A stretch of DNA of 64,000 bases. It comes from Duganella sp. BJB476 (GTDB lineage: Bacteria; Pseudomonadota; Gammaproteobacteria; Burkholderiales; Burkholderiaceae_D). The DNA is taken from NCBI RefSeq assembly GCF_003416895.1, contig NZ_QVIO01000008.1, positions 299,543-363,542 on the forward strand, written 5' to 3'. Every line of letters begins with the position of its first letter. Position 1 is the first letter of the stretch. Below are positions 49,503 through 58,258 of this stretch, piece after piece. Both the position numbers and the translations under genes were made by a program. The notes beneath the pieces were generated by a model that searched no databases, was not told the origin of the DNA, and saw only the letters and a list, made by a program, of their open reading frames with translations.

Positions 49503-51323
49503 ATGAAGAAAACGAACAAGAACAATCCGGCGATCGCCTACAGCATCGTCGGACATGATTTGGCCGCCCACCTGTTCCACGTCACGCTGACGGTGGACGC
49601 GCCGGCCGAAGGCGGCCAGGTGTTCGCGCTGCCGGCCTGGATACCGGGCAGTTACATGATCCGCGAGTTCTCGCGCAATATCGTGCGCATCCGCGCCGAG
49701 TCGGACGGCCAGCCGGTGGCGCTGACCAAGCTGGATAAGCACTCCTGGCAGGCCGCCCCGCTGAAGGACCATGCCGCCTCGCTGACGGTACATTACGAAG
49801 TCTATGCCTGGGATATGTCGGTGCGCGCCGCGCACCTGGACCAGAATCACGCCTTCTACAACGGCACCAGCGTGTTCCTGCGCGTGCTGGGGCAGGAAGA
49901 CCAGCCGCACGTGGTGGACATCCAGCGGCCGGACGACGAAGCGGCCAAGACCTGGCGCGTGGCGACCTCGCTGCCGGAGTTGAAAGCGAAACGTTATGGT
50001 TTTGGCACCTACATCGCGTCCAACTACGACGAGTTGATCGATCACCCGGTGGAGCAGGGCGACTTCGCGCTGGCCACCTTCAAGGCGCATGGCATCCCGC
50101 ACGACATCGTCATCAGCGGCCGGGTGCCCAACCTGGACCTGCCACGCCTGAGCGCCGACCTGAAAAAGATCTGCGAAACCCAGATCGCCTTTTTCGAACC
50201 GAAGGCCAAAAAAGCCCCGATGGACCGCTACGTGTTCATGACGCTGGCTGTCGGCGACGGCTACGGCGGCCTGGAACACCGCGCCTCGACGGCATTGATC
50301 TGCGCCCGCGCCGACCTGCCAAGCACGGCTGCGGCCAGCAAAGATATCAGCGATGGTTATCTGCAATACCTCGGCCTGTGCAGCCATGAATATTTCCACA
50401 CGTGGAATGTGAAGCGCATCAAGCCGGCCGCATTCGCTCCGTATAACCTGCAAGTCGAAAATTATTCGCCGTTGCTGTGGCTGTTTGAAGGCTTTACCAG
50501 TTATTACGATGATTTGATGCTGGTGCGCGCAGGCGTCATCGCCGAACCGGCTTATTTCAAATTGCTGGGTAAAACCATAGGCAGCGTATTGCGCGGCAGC
50601 GGCCGTACCAAGCAAAGCGTGGCCGATTCCAGTTTCGACGCCTGGGGTAAATATTATCGCCAGGATGAAAACGCACCGAATTCGATCATCAGCTATTACA
50701 CCAAGGGTTCTTTGATCGCATTGGCTTTGGATTTAAGCATACGTGCTAAAACCGGCGGCAAGAAATCGCTGGATGATGTGATGCGCGCATTATGGCAACG
50801 TTATGGCCGCGATTTCTATCAAGGCGGCGGACGCGGAGTTACTCCGGTCGAAGTGGAAGCATTATTCGATGAAATCAGCGGCGGCCGGTTCAAACCATTC
50901 TTCGATAAATATATTCGTGGCACCGAGGATTTGCCGTTGGCTAAAATGCTGGCGCCATTCGGTGTTAAATATAACGATGAGCGCAAATCGACCAAGCCTG
51001 GCCTGGATGTTAATCTCGGCAAAGACGGTAATGATTGCAAGCTATCCAGCGTGCATGAGAATGGCGCTGCACATCAGGCGGGATTATCGGCCGGCGATAT
51101 ATTGATAGCGGTCGATGGATTGCGCGTCACCGCCGCCAATCTGGAAACGCTGCTTTCCCGCTACGGCGTCGGCTCGGAAATAGAGATACACGCATTCCGC
51201 CGCGACGAGCTGATGACATTCACCGCGACGTTACAAGGCGACCGGGTTCCCGGCATTAGCCTGTCGCTGGACCCGGCCGGCAAGAAGTCCACCGGCCCGT
51301 TGCGCCCCAGCGCGGCGCGTTAA
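49503..51323 (+). CDS. M61 family peptidase with PDZ domain
   Basis: A 606-residue zinc peptidase of the glycyl aminopeptidase family. The N-terminal beta domain (10-190) is followed by a thermolysin-like domain with HEYFH (295-299), E329 (LFEGFTSYY) and the VKRIKP segment. A C-terminal PDZ domain (about 500-585, HQAGLSAGDILIAVDGLRV) follows. No signal peptide is seen, so it is probably cytoplasmic. CAAGGATAG precedes ATG 49503. From about 50430 the DNA becomes visibly more AT-rich and stays so through the next gene, although the protein reads normally. Confidence 0.9.
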   Translation: MKKTNKNNPAIAYSIVGHDLAAHLFHVTLTVDAPAEGGQVFALPAWIPGSYMIREFSRNIVRIRAESDGQPVALTKLDKHSWQAAPLKDHAASLTVHYEVYAWDMSVRAAHLDQNHAFYNGTSVFLRVLGQEDQPHVVDIQRPDDEAAKTWRVATSLPELKAKRYGFGTYIASNYDELIDHPVEQGDFALATFKAHGIPHDIVISGRVPNLDLPRLSADLKKICETQIAFFEPKAKKAPMDRYVFMTLAVGDGYGGLEHRASTALICARADLPSTAAASKDISDGYLQYLGLCSHEYFHTWNVKRIKPAAFAPYNLQVENYSPLLWLFEGFTSYYDDLMLVRAGVIAEPAYFKLLGKTIGSVLRGSGRTKQSVADSSFDAWGKYYRQDENAPNSIISYYTKGSLIALALDLSIRAKTGGKKSLDDVMRALWQRYGRDFYQGGGRGVTPVEVEALFDEISGGRFKPFFDKYIRGTEDLPLAKMLAPFGVKYNDERKSTKPGLDVNLGKDGNDCKLSSVHENGAAHQAGLSAGDILIAVDGLRVTAANLETLLSRYGVGSEIEIHAFRRDELMTFTATLQGDRVPGISLSLDPAGKKSTGPLRPSAAR

Positions 51324-51332
51324 TTCCTGAGT

Positions 51333-51358
51333 CCGGGGCGAGTCCCCGGATTTTTTTG
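51333..51358 (+). terminator. Terminator of the iorAB-mocA-M61 unit
   Basis: TCCGGGG and CCCCGGA form a 7-bp stem with a 5-base loop followed by seven T (51352-51358). It lies 10 bp past the M61 stop. Confidence 0.92.
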
Positions 51359-51527
51359 CCCTATCCATGCCAGATTTTGGCGCGTACTAACCAGATTCCG
51401 GCATGTATTGAGGAGCTGCGCGGAGGTTGCAGGAACTCAGCGGTGTTGTCGGCGGTTTAATTTTACGCGGTGGTCTTGTTCTGGTTTAGAATTTGGCTGA
51501 GTTTTCTGCCAGAGGATAGACCCGCAA

Positions 51528-52712
51528 GTGATACTGCTTGATCCCACCACGATTATCCTGATGTCGACGCTGATGGCCGGCGCGATGAGTGTTGTCCTCT
51601 ATTCCGCCCATTTGAGTTTCCCCACGGAGATTAAAGGGCTGAATTATTGGGCGGCGGGATTGATATCGTTGGCATGCGGCGCAGCCTTGTTTAGCCTGAG
51701 ATATAGCGCGCTAGGCGAAACATTTGCCCTGCTCAGCGCCAACTCCGCCTTGATTTGGGGTGTGGGCTTTGGGATGATCGGTACGCAGATATTTTATGGC
51801 CGGGCACCGACGTGGTGGTTATTTCACCTGGTTTGGGCGCTGACCATGCTGGGCGTCGGCTATTGGTTAATTATTCAGCCGCATTTTGCCGCCCGCGTCG
51901 CCGTATTTTCTTTCCTGATTTCTGTTTTTTATATAAATCAGGTGGCGATGGTTTGGCGTTATGGCGAGCGTCATTTCTCCACTAAATTCTTCGGTATATT
52001 ACTGCTGTTGCAGGCGCTGGTTGTATTAACGCGCGGCTTGCTGGCGGTATTATATGGCGGTGCCCAGGTTAACTTAATGAGCATGGGACCATTCCAGAGC
52101 CTTTATCTGGCTGCCGGTCATTTCATGGTTCTGCTGCTGGCGGTAAGTTTTAAAGCAGTTGCCACCCGCCGCTTGCAAGGAATACTGGAACGCCGATCCA
52201 CGCTCGATCCGCTGACCCAGGTATTAAACCGCCGTGGTTTCGCCGATATATATGCCAAAGAACATGCACTGATGCGGCGTGAATCCACGGCTATGACCAT
52301 GCTCAGCATCGATCTGGATTATTTTAAGAAGATTAACGACTGCCACGGCCACGCCACCGGCGACCGGGTTTTAATCGACGTTGCCGCCGTCATCGGCAAA
52401 GCGCTGCGGGTTTCCGATCACGTCGCGCGATTTGGCGGGGAAGAGTTTATTGTGCTGCTTCCAGTTACCGGGCTGGACCGTGCGCACCATATCGCGGAGC
52501 GCATTCTGAGCGCGGTGCGTGAGCCCGGTCGAGCAGGGTTGCCGGCCTACACCGTCAGTATAGGTATTGCTTGCCAGGCAAGTGCCGATGAAGATCTGGA
52601 CGCCATTCTGATGCGGGCGGATGAGGCGCTTTATCGCGCCAAAGAACGTGGACGCGACCGTATCGAGATCGCGTCCGGGCCGGTACCGCCTTTGCAGGCA
52701 GTGCTGGCCTAG
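51528..52712 (+). CDS. Membrane-bound diguanylate cyclase (GGDEF)
   Basis: A 394-residue enzyme that makes cyclic di-GMP from two GTP. Six or seven hydrophobic helices (1-210) form an N-terminal membrane sensor without a recognised ligand site. The GGDEF domain (about 222-385) has DLDYFKKIND (262-271), an intact GGEEF active site (303-307) and the inhibitory I-site RVSD (294-297) exactly five residues before it. It should be catalytically active and feedback-inhibited. The start is GTG at 51528 with AGAGGATAG upstream. It overlaps the convergent trpC stop by 4 bases. Confidence 0.9.
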   Translation: MILLDPTTIILMSTLMAGAMSVVLYSAHLSFPTEIKGLNYWAAGLISLACGAALFSLRYSALGETFALLSANSALIWGVGFGMIGTQIFYGRAPTWWLFHLVWALTMLGVGYWLIIQPHFAARVAVFSFLISVFYINQVAMVWRYGERHFSTKFFGILLLLQALVVLTRGLLAVLYGGAQVNLMSMGPFQSLYLAAGHFMVLLLAVSFKAVATRRLQGILERRSTLDPLTQVLNRRGFADIYAKEHALMRRESTAMTMLSIDLDYFKKINDCHGHATGDRVLIDVAAVIGKALRVSDHVARFGGEEFIVLLPVTGLDRAHHIAERILSAVREPGRAGLPAYTVSIGIACQASADEDLDAILMRADEALYRAKERGRDRIEIASGPVPPLQAVLA

Positions 52713-53509
52713 TTGAACAGGCGCGCCAGTTCGGCGCCTGGATCGGTCGCGCGCATGAAGGCTTCGCCGACCAGGAAGGCGTGCACATTGGCTTCGCGCA
52801 TGCGCTTGACGTCGTCCGGCACCATGATGCCGGATTCGGTAATGACCAGTTTTTCCTCCGGAATGCGGTCCAGCAGGGCCAGCGTGTTCTCCAGCGAAAC
52901 CTCGAAGGTGCGCAAATTGCGGTTATTGATGCCCAACAGCGCGGTTTTCAGACGCAGCGCGGCGGTCAGTTCGTCGCCGTCGTGGGTTTCCACCAGCACG
53001 CCCATGCCCAGTTCGTGGGCACAGGCTTCCATTTCCGCCATCAGGCCGTGGTCCAGCGCCGAGACGATCAGCAGGATCGCGTCGGCGCCCATCGCACGCG
53101 CTTCGTAGATCTGGTACATGTCGATCATGAAATCTTTACGCAGCACCGGCAGCGTGCAGGCGGCGCGCGCCTGCTGCAAATACGCCACCGAACCCTGGAA
53201 GAACTGCTCGTCCGTCAGCACCGACAGGCATGCGGAGCCGTTGGCCTCGTAGCTGGCGGCGATGTCGGCGGGGCGGAAGTCGGCGCGCAACACGCCTTTC
53301 GACGGCGAGGCCTTTTTTACTTCGGTGATCACACCGGCATGGCCGGCGGCGATTTTTCCGCGCAGGCTGGCTTCGAAGCCGCGCAGGCCGGCGCGCAGTT
53401 CGGCATTGCTTTCCACGTCGGCGCGCAGGCTGGCCAGGTCGCGGTATTTTTTGGCGGCGGCGACTTCGTCGGCTTTGACTGCGAGGATTTTGTTCAGGAT
53501 GTCGGACAT
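52709..53509 (-). CDS. trpC: Indole-3-glycerol phosphate synthase
   Basis: A 266-residue TIM-barrel enzyme of tryptophan synthesis, converting carboxyphenylamino-deoxyribulose phosphate to indole-3-glycerol phosphate. Catalytic motifs VITEVKKASPSKG, LPVLRKDFMID, LLGINNRNLRTFEV and VITESGIM are all present. It is monofunctional, without the TrpF fusion found in enterobacteria. It ends the rpe-gph-trpEGD-lysE-trpC run, 7 bp after the LysE-type gene. Confidence 0.96.
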   Translation of the reverse strand: MSDILNKILAVKADEVAAAKKYRDLASLRADVESNAELRAGLRGFEASLRGKIAAGHAGVITEVKKASPSKGVLRADFRPADIAASYEANGSACLSVLTDEQFFQGSVAYLQQARAACTLPVLRKDFMIDMYQIYEARAMGADAILLIVSALDHGLMAEMEACAHELGMGVLVETHDGDELTAALRLKTALLGINNRNLRTFEVSLENTLALLDRIPEEKLVITESGIMVPDDVKRMREANVHAFLVGEAFMRATDPGAELARLFN

Positions 53510-53516
53510 GATAAGC

Positions 53517-54182
53517 CTAAGATGAATGTTGTTCGGCCAGCGCCAGGCGCAGGCCGAGGGCCAGGAACAGGCCGCCCGTCACGCGGTTCAGCCATAGCGC
53601 CACCAGCGGCTTGACCTTCAGCCGCGCACTGGCAAAGGCGGTGAAGATGGCCAGGCCATTACACCACAACATACCGTTGAAATTGAAAATGCAGCCCAGG
53701 ACGATGAACGCCAGCGGCTTGCTGGTGGAATCGGCCGAAATAAACTGCGGCACAAACGCCAGGAAGAACAAGGCCACCTTCGGGTTCAGCACATTGGTCA
53801 GGAATCCCTGGAAGAAGATTTTGCGATACGCCAGCGGTTGGGCTGCGGCGCGCGCGGCCGTTTCGGCGGCCGCCGCGTCATCGGCTTGGGCCCGCAGTTT
53901 CGCGCGCAGCATGCCGATGCCGACGTAGACGATGTAGGCCGCACCAACCCATTTGACCGCCGTGAACGCGGTGGCGGACGTCGCCAGCAGCGCCGACAAG
54001 CCCAGCGCCGCAGCGAAGATGTGGATCATGGTGCCGGCGCCTATGCCCAACGCGGCGGCCGAACCGGCGCGCCAGCCCTGGGTGGCGCTGCGCGTCATGA
54101 TGAGCAGCGAATCGGGACCGGGCATGATATTCAGCAGCAGCCCGGAGATTACAAACAACGTCAGATCATGGATGCCGAACAT
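53517..54182 (-). CDS. LysE/RhtB family amino-acid exporter in the trp operon
   Basis: A 221-residue inner-membrane exporter with about six helices. The N-terminal LTLFVISGLLLNIMPGPDSLLI with the PGP motif and SAAALGIGAGTMIHIFAAALG are typical of LysE/RhtB proteins. It lies between trpD (11 bp) and trpC (7 bp), so it is co-transcribed with tryptophan synthesis. By context it may export tryptophan or an intermediate such as anthranilate, but this is inference. Confidence 0.88.
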   Translation of the reverse strand: MFGIHDLTLFVISGLLLNIMPGPDSLLIMTRSATQGWRAGSAAALGIGAGTMIHIFAAALGLSALLATSATAFTAVKWVGAAYIVYVGIGMLRAKLRAQADDAAAAETAARAAAQPLAYRKIFFQGFLTNVLNPKVALFFLAFVPQFISADSTSKPLAFIVLGCIFNFNGMLWCNGLAIFTAFASARLKVKPLVALWLNRVTGGLFLALGLRLALAEQHSS

Positions 54183-54193
54183 GCTGGCCTCCC

Positions 54194-55231
54194 TTAATTG
54201 GTTTTGCCGAGGCTTTGCGTGACCTCGACGAACTGCTGGACCTTGCGCATCGCATCGCCGGAGGTGACGGCCGCGCGCGCGCGCGCCAGTCCGTCCTCGA
54301 TCGAGCTGGCGACGCCGGCCGCGTACAGCGCGGTACCCGCGTTGAGCGCAACGATGTCGTAGGCCGCGCCGGGTTCCCCGCGCAGCGCTTCCATCATCTT
54401 GGCTTTCGATTCGGCCGCATCGGCCACCTTCAGGTTGCGGCTGGCGATCATCTGCAGGCCGAAGTCTTCGGGATGGATTTCGTATTCGCGGATCTCGCCG
54501 TTCACCAGTTCGCCGACCATGGTGCCGGCGCCCAGCGAGACTTCATCCATATTGTCGCGGCCATAGACCACGATGGCGTGCTGCGCGCCCAGGCGTTGTA
54601 GCACGCGCACCTGGATACCCACCAGATCGCCGTGGAATACGCCCATCAGGATATTCGGCGCGCCGGCCGGATTGGTCAGCGGTCCCAGGATGTTGAAGAT
54701 GGTGCGCACGCCGAGTTCCTTGCGCACCGGTGCCGCATGCTTCATCGCTGCGTGGTGGTTCGGCGCGAACATGAAGCCGATGCCGGTCTGCGCGATCGAT
54801 TGCGCGATCTGCTCCGGTTTCAGGTTGATGTTGGCGCCCAGCGATTCGATCACGTCGGCGCTGCCGGACGACGACGACACGCTGCGGCCGCCATGCTTGG
54901 CCACGCGCGCGCCGGCGGCGGCGGCGACAAACATCGAAGCGGTGGAGATGTTGAAGGTATGCGCGCCGTCGCCGCCGGTGCCGACGATGTCGAGCAGGCC
55001 GGTGGTGTCGGCCATCGGCACCTTGGTGGAAAACTCGCGCATCACTTGCGCGGCGGCGGCGATTTCGCCGATGGTTTCTTTTTTCACGCGCAGGCCCATG
55101 GTGAGGGCGGCGATCATGGTCGGCGACATTTCGCCGGACATGATCTGGCGGAACAGGTGCAGCATCTCGTCGTGGAAGATCTCGCGGTGTTCGATGCAGC
55201 GCAGCAGTGCTTCTTGATGGGTGATAGGCAT
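54194..55231 (-). CDS. trpD: Anthranilate phosphoribosyltransferase
   Basis: A 345-residue enzyme that joins anthranilate and PRPP. The PRPP-binding GTGGDGAHTFNIST motif (near 86-99), KHGGRSVSSSSGSADV and HHAAMKHAAPVRKELGVRT are characteristic. It is separate from the glutamine amidotransferase TrpG, unlike the enterobacterial fusion. The start at 55231 follows AAGGAA. It lies 66 bp after trpG in the same operon. Confidence 0.96.
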   Translation of the reverse strand: MPITHQEALLRCIEHREIFHDEMLHLFRQIMSGEMSPTMIAALTMGLRVKKETIGEIAAAAQVMREFSTKVPMADTTGLLDIVGTGGDGAHTFNISTASMFVAAAAGARVAKHGGRSVSSSSGSADVIESLGANINLKPEQIAQSIAQTGIGFMFAPNHHAAMKHAAPVRKELGVRTIFNILGPLTNPAGAPNILMGVFHGDLVGIQVRVLQRLGAQHAIVVYGRDNMDEVSLGAGTMVGELVNGEIREYEIHPEDFGLQMIASRNLKVADAAESKAKMMEALRGEPGAAYDIVALNAGTALYAAGVASSIEDGLARARAAVTSGDAMRKVQQFVEVTQSLGKTN

Positions 55232-55297
55232 GGCTATTCCTTCTTCAATTTTTTGGCATGGGCGGCGCATGGCGCGCGCCGGGGCGAACTGCGCTGG

Positions 55298-55861
55298 TCA
55301 GCGGACCAGGAAGTTCTTCAGCAGTGCGTGGCCGTGTTCCGACAGGATGGACTCGGGGTGGAACTGCACGCCCTCGATGTCGTATTCCTTGTGGCGCACG
55401 CCCATGATTTCACCGTCGTCGGTCCACGCCGTCACTTCCAGGCAGGACGGCAGCGAGCTGCGCTCGATAGCCAACGAGTGATAACGGATCACTGTGAAAG
55501 GCGAGGGGATGTTTTTGAAAACGCCCACGCCCGTATGCGCGATTAAAGAAGTTTTGCCATGCATGACCTGCTTGGCGCGGATCACCTTGCCGCCGAACGC
55601 TTCGCCGATGGCCTGGTGGCCAAGGCACACGCCCAGTATCGGCTTCTTGCCGGCGAAGTGCTTGAGCACTTCGATCGAGATACCGGCTTGCGACGGATCT
55701 TTCGGGCCTGGCGATATGCAGATGTGGTCCGGGTTCAGTGCTTCGATTTCCGCAATCGTGATTTCGTCGTTGCGGTACACGCGTACATCCTCACCCAGTT
55801 CGCCGAAGTACTGCACGATGTTGTAGGTGAAGGAGTCGTAGTTGTCGATCATTAGCAGCAT
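55298..55861 (-). CDS. trpG: Anthranilate synthase component II (glutamine amidotransferase)
   Basis: A 187-residue class I glutamine amidotransferase that supplies ammonia to TrpE. The catalytic triad is C79 (GVCLGHQAIG), H168 and E170 (VQFHPESI), and the N-terminal MLLMIDNYDSFTYNIVQY is the family signature. It may also serve folate synthesis as PabA. The ATG follows the trpE stop with one base between them, so translation is coupled. GGGGAG overlaps the end of trpE. Confidence 0.95.
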   Translation of the reverse strand: MLLMIDNYDSFTYNIVQYFGELGEDVRVYRNDEITIAEIEALNPDHICISPGPKDPSQAGISIEVLKHFAGKKPILGVCLGHQAIGEAFGGKVIRAKQVMHGKTSLIAHTGVGVFKNIPSPFTVIRYHSLAIERSSLPSCLEVTAWTDDGEIMGVRHKEYDIEGVQFHPESILSEHGHALLKNFLVR

Positions 55862-55862
55862 C

Positions 55863-57359
55863 TCAGAACTCCCCATCCAGGCCATCTTGTACTTGTTCGG
55901 CGGCGCGCAGCACGGCGCGCGCCTTGTTTTCAGTTTCCTGCCATTCCATCTCCGGTATCGAGTCGGCGACGATGCCGGCGGCGGCCTGCACGTACAGCAT
56001 GCCGTCCTTGATCACGCCGGTGCGGATCGCGATCGCCACGTCCATCTCGCCGCCGAAGGACAGGTAGCCGCAGGCGCCGCCGTAGATGCCGCGCTTGGAG
56101 ATTTCCAGTTCGTCGATGACTTCCATCGCGCGCACTTTCGGCGCGCCGGTCAGCGTGCCGGCCGGGAAGGTGGCGCGCAGCACGTCCAGGTTGGACAGGC
56201 CGGATTTCAGCTTGCCCTCGACGTTGGAGACGATGTGCTGCACATGCGAGTATTTTTCGATGACCAGGCGGTCGGTGACCTTGACGCTGCCGATCTCGGA
56301 GATGCGGCCCAGGTCATTGCGCGCCAGGTCGATCAGCATCACGTGTTCGGCGATCTCTTTCGGATCGGCCAGCAGTTCCTTGGCCAGTTCGGCGTCGCGC
56401 TCCGGCGTGGCGCCGCGCGGGCGGGTGCCGGCGATAGGGCGCAGCGTGACTTTCTTCTCGCCGTCCGGCAGCGTCTCGTTGCGGACCAAAATCTCCGGCG
56501 AGGCGCCGACGATCTGCATGTCGCCGAAATTGTAGAAGTACATATACGGCGACGGATTCAGCGAACGCAGCGCGCGGTACAGCGTCAGCGGCGAATCGAC
56601 ATAAGGCTTGCGCAGGCGCTGGCCGATCTGCACCTGCATCAAGTCGCCGGCCATCACGTATTCGTGGGCCTTGGCGACGGCCTTCAGGTATTCCTCTTTC
56701 GGGAAGTCGCGCGTGATGTCAGTGCGTACCGAGGCGCTGGTCACCGGCGCGTCGACGCCACGGCGCAGCATCATGCGCAGGTCTTTCAGGCGCTGGCGCG
56801 CTTTGGAATACGATTCCGGCTGCGTAGTGTCGGCGTAGACGATCAGATACAGCTTGCCGGACAGGTTGTCGATCACGGCCAGTTCTTCGGTCACCATCAG
56901 CTGGATGTCGGGCAGGCCCAGGTCATCCTTCGGCTGGCTGTTGGCCAGCGTTTTTTCGATGTGGCGCACGGTGTCGTAGCCGAAGTAGCCGGCCAGGCCG
57001 CCGCAGAAGCGCGGCATGCCGGGACGCAGCGCGACCTTGAAGCGCTTCTGGTAAGCCTCGATGAATTCGAGCGGATTGCCTTCGTGGGTCTCGATCACGG
57101 CGCCGTTCTTGACGATCTCGGTGCGCGTGCCAAAGTTGCGCAGCACGGTCGTCGCCGGCAGGCCGATGAAGGAGAAGCGGCCGAAACGCTCGCCGCCCAC
57201 CACCGATTCAAGCAGGAAGGTGTTCTTGCCGCCATTCTGGGTCTGGGCCAGTTTCAGGTACAGCGTGAGCGGGGTTTCGAGATCGGCAAAGGCTTCAGCG
57301 ATCAGTGGAACGCGGTTGTAGCCGTCGGTGGCCAACGATTTGAATTCGAATTCGGTCAT
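55863..57359 (-). CDS. trpE: Anthranilate synthase component I
   Basis: A 498-residue chorismate-utilising enzyme that makes anthranilate with TrpG. The chorismate-binding domain holds RPIAGTRPRGAT, LIDLARNDLGRISEIG, TFPAGTLTGAPKVRAME and GGACGYLSFGGEMD. The N-terminal regulatory domain contains LLESVVGGERFGRFSFIG, with the LLES element involved in tryptophan feedback in characterised enzymes. The start at 57359 follows GGAGAG. A leader peptide and an attenuator terminator lie immediately upstream, so expression should depend on tryptophanyl-tRNA supply. Confidence 0.96.
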   Translation of the reverse strand: MTEFEFKSLATDGYNRVPLIAEAFADLETPLTLYLKLAQTQNGGKNTFLLESVVGGERFGRFSFIGLPATTVLRNFGTRTEIVKNGAVIETHEGNPLEFIEAYQKRFKVALRPGMPRFCGGLAGYFGYDTVRHIEKTLANSQPKDDLGLPDIQLMVTEELAVIDNLSGKLYLIVYADTTQPESYSKARQRLKDLRMMLRRGVDAPVTSASVRTDITRDFPKEEYLKAVAKAHEYVMAGDLMQVQIGQRLRKPYVDSPLTLYRALRSLNPSPYMYFYNFGDMQIVGASPEILVRNETLPDGEKKVTLRPIAGTRPRGATPERDAELAKELLADPKEIAEHVMLIDLARNDLGRISEIGSVKVTDRLVIEKYSHVQHIVSNVEGKLKSGLSNLDVLRATFPAGTLTGAPKVRAMEVIDELEISKRGIYGGACGYLSFGGEMDVAIAIRTGVIKDGMLYVQAAAGIVADSIPEMEWQETENKARAVLRAAEQVQDGLDGEF

Positions 57360-57411
57360 GTCTTCTCTCCATGCCGCCAAGGGTGTGGGTGTGGGTTTGG
57401 CGGTGAGTTGT

Positions 57412-57447
57412 CAAAAAACCTGTCGGGTGCGCGCGCACCGGCGACAG
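57412..57447 (-). terminator. trp attenuator terminator
   Basis: On the minus strand CTGTCG pairs with CGACAG, with an inner GGTGC/GCACC stem around a GCGC loop, then G and six T. It lies 3 bases after the trpL stop and 52 bp before trpE. GGCGAC inside trpL (W20-R21) is complementary to GTCGCC in the 5' arm, a possible alternative pairing. Confidence 0.82.
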
Positions 57448-57450
57448 CAA

Positions 57451-57546
57451 TCAGTTTGGCTGAGTTTGCCAGGATTGCCAGCGTCGCCAAAGCCAGGCCT
57501 CAATCGAGCCGGTTTGGTTGACATTGTGTTTTTTGGAGAGAGACAT
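57451..57546 (-). CDS. trpL: trp operon leader peptide
   Basis: A 31-residue frame from ATG (57544-57546) to TGA (57451-57453). Residues 17-26 read AWLWRRWQSW: four Trp codons in nine positions, an extreme density for a rare amino acid. It sits between gph (26 bp away) and trpE and is followed 3 bases later by a terminator. This is the arrangement of classical ribosome-mediated attenuation: stalling at Trp codons when charged tRNA-Trp is scarce would favour readthrough into trpE. The Shine-Dalgarno is poor. The call rests on reading both strands by hand; translation has not been shown. Confidence 0.82.
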   Translation of the reverse strand: MSLSKKHNVNQTGSIEAWLWRRWQSWQTQPN

Positions 57547-57572
57547 TTTGGGCAGGTTAGTTCAGCTAAGGG

Positions 57573-58256
57573 TTAGTTTTGCGAACGAATCAGGCTAGAC
57601 GCTTCTAGCAATGTGGCTACTATACCATCCGAATCGGTTTTGTGTATAGCCTCTCCGTGATTGTAACCATAAGGCACCGTCAGCACCGGGCAACCCGCTG
57701 CCCGCGCGGCTTGCGCGTCGTTCGAGGAGTCGCCGATGGCCACCACCTGCGCCGGCGCCAGGCCGAAATCGGCGCACACCGTTTGCAGCGGCAGCGGGTC
57801 GGGTTTCTTGCGCGGCAGCGAATCGCCGCCGTAGACCACCTCGAAGAAACCGTCCAGGCCTTTGAGTTTGAGCAGCGGCGTGGTGAAGGAAATTGGCTTG
57901 TTGGTTACACAGGCCAGGCGCAGGCCCTGCGCTTTCATCGCCGTCAGGCCTTCGATCACGCCCGGATACAGGGCGCTGTAATTGCCGTTGATGCTCAGGT
58001 AGTGGCGCTGGTAGGCGTCCATCGCGGTCTCGAAATGCGCTTCCACGCGGGCCGCGTCCCAGTCCAGCCCCAGTACGGAGCGGATCAGGTTTTCGGAGCC
58101 CTTGCCGACCATCAGCGCGATCTGGTCCTGCGTAATCGGTTGCAGGTCCAGTTCCGCGCGCATGCCGTTGAGGGCTACGTGGAAGTCGGGAATCGTATCC
58201 AGCATGGTGCCGTCGAGATCGATGATTGCGGCGCGTACGCCTGCCAGCACGCTCAT
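57573..58256 (-). CDS. gph: Phosphoglycolate phosphatase, HAD family
   Basis: A 227-residue HAD hydrolase. The nucleophile motif is AIIDLDGTMLDT, the Thr/Ser motif is CVTNKP, and the Lys and acidic motifs are KKPDPLPLQ and AIGDSSNDAQAAR. These match Gph, which removes phosphate from 2-phosphoglycolate formed by DNA repair or oxygenation reactions. It is the second gene of the rpe-gph-trp run, 2 bp after rpe. Transcripts continuing past it meet the trp attenuator. Confidence 0.93.
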   Translation of the reverse strand: MSVLAGVRAAIIDLDGTMLDTIPDFHVALNGMRAELDLQPITQDQIALMVGKGSENLIRSVLGLDWDAARVEAHFETAMDAYQRHYLSINGNYSALYPGVIEGLTAMKAQGLRLACVTNKPISFTTPLLKLKGLDGFFEVVYGGDSLPRKKPDPLPLQTVCADFGLAPAQVVAIGDSSNDAQAARAAGCPVLTVPYGYNHGEAIHKTDSDGIVATLLEASSLIRSQN

Positions 58257-58258
58257 GC

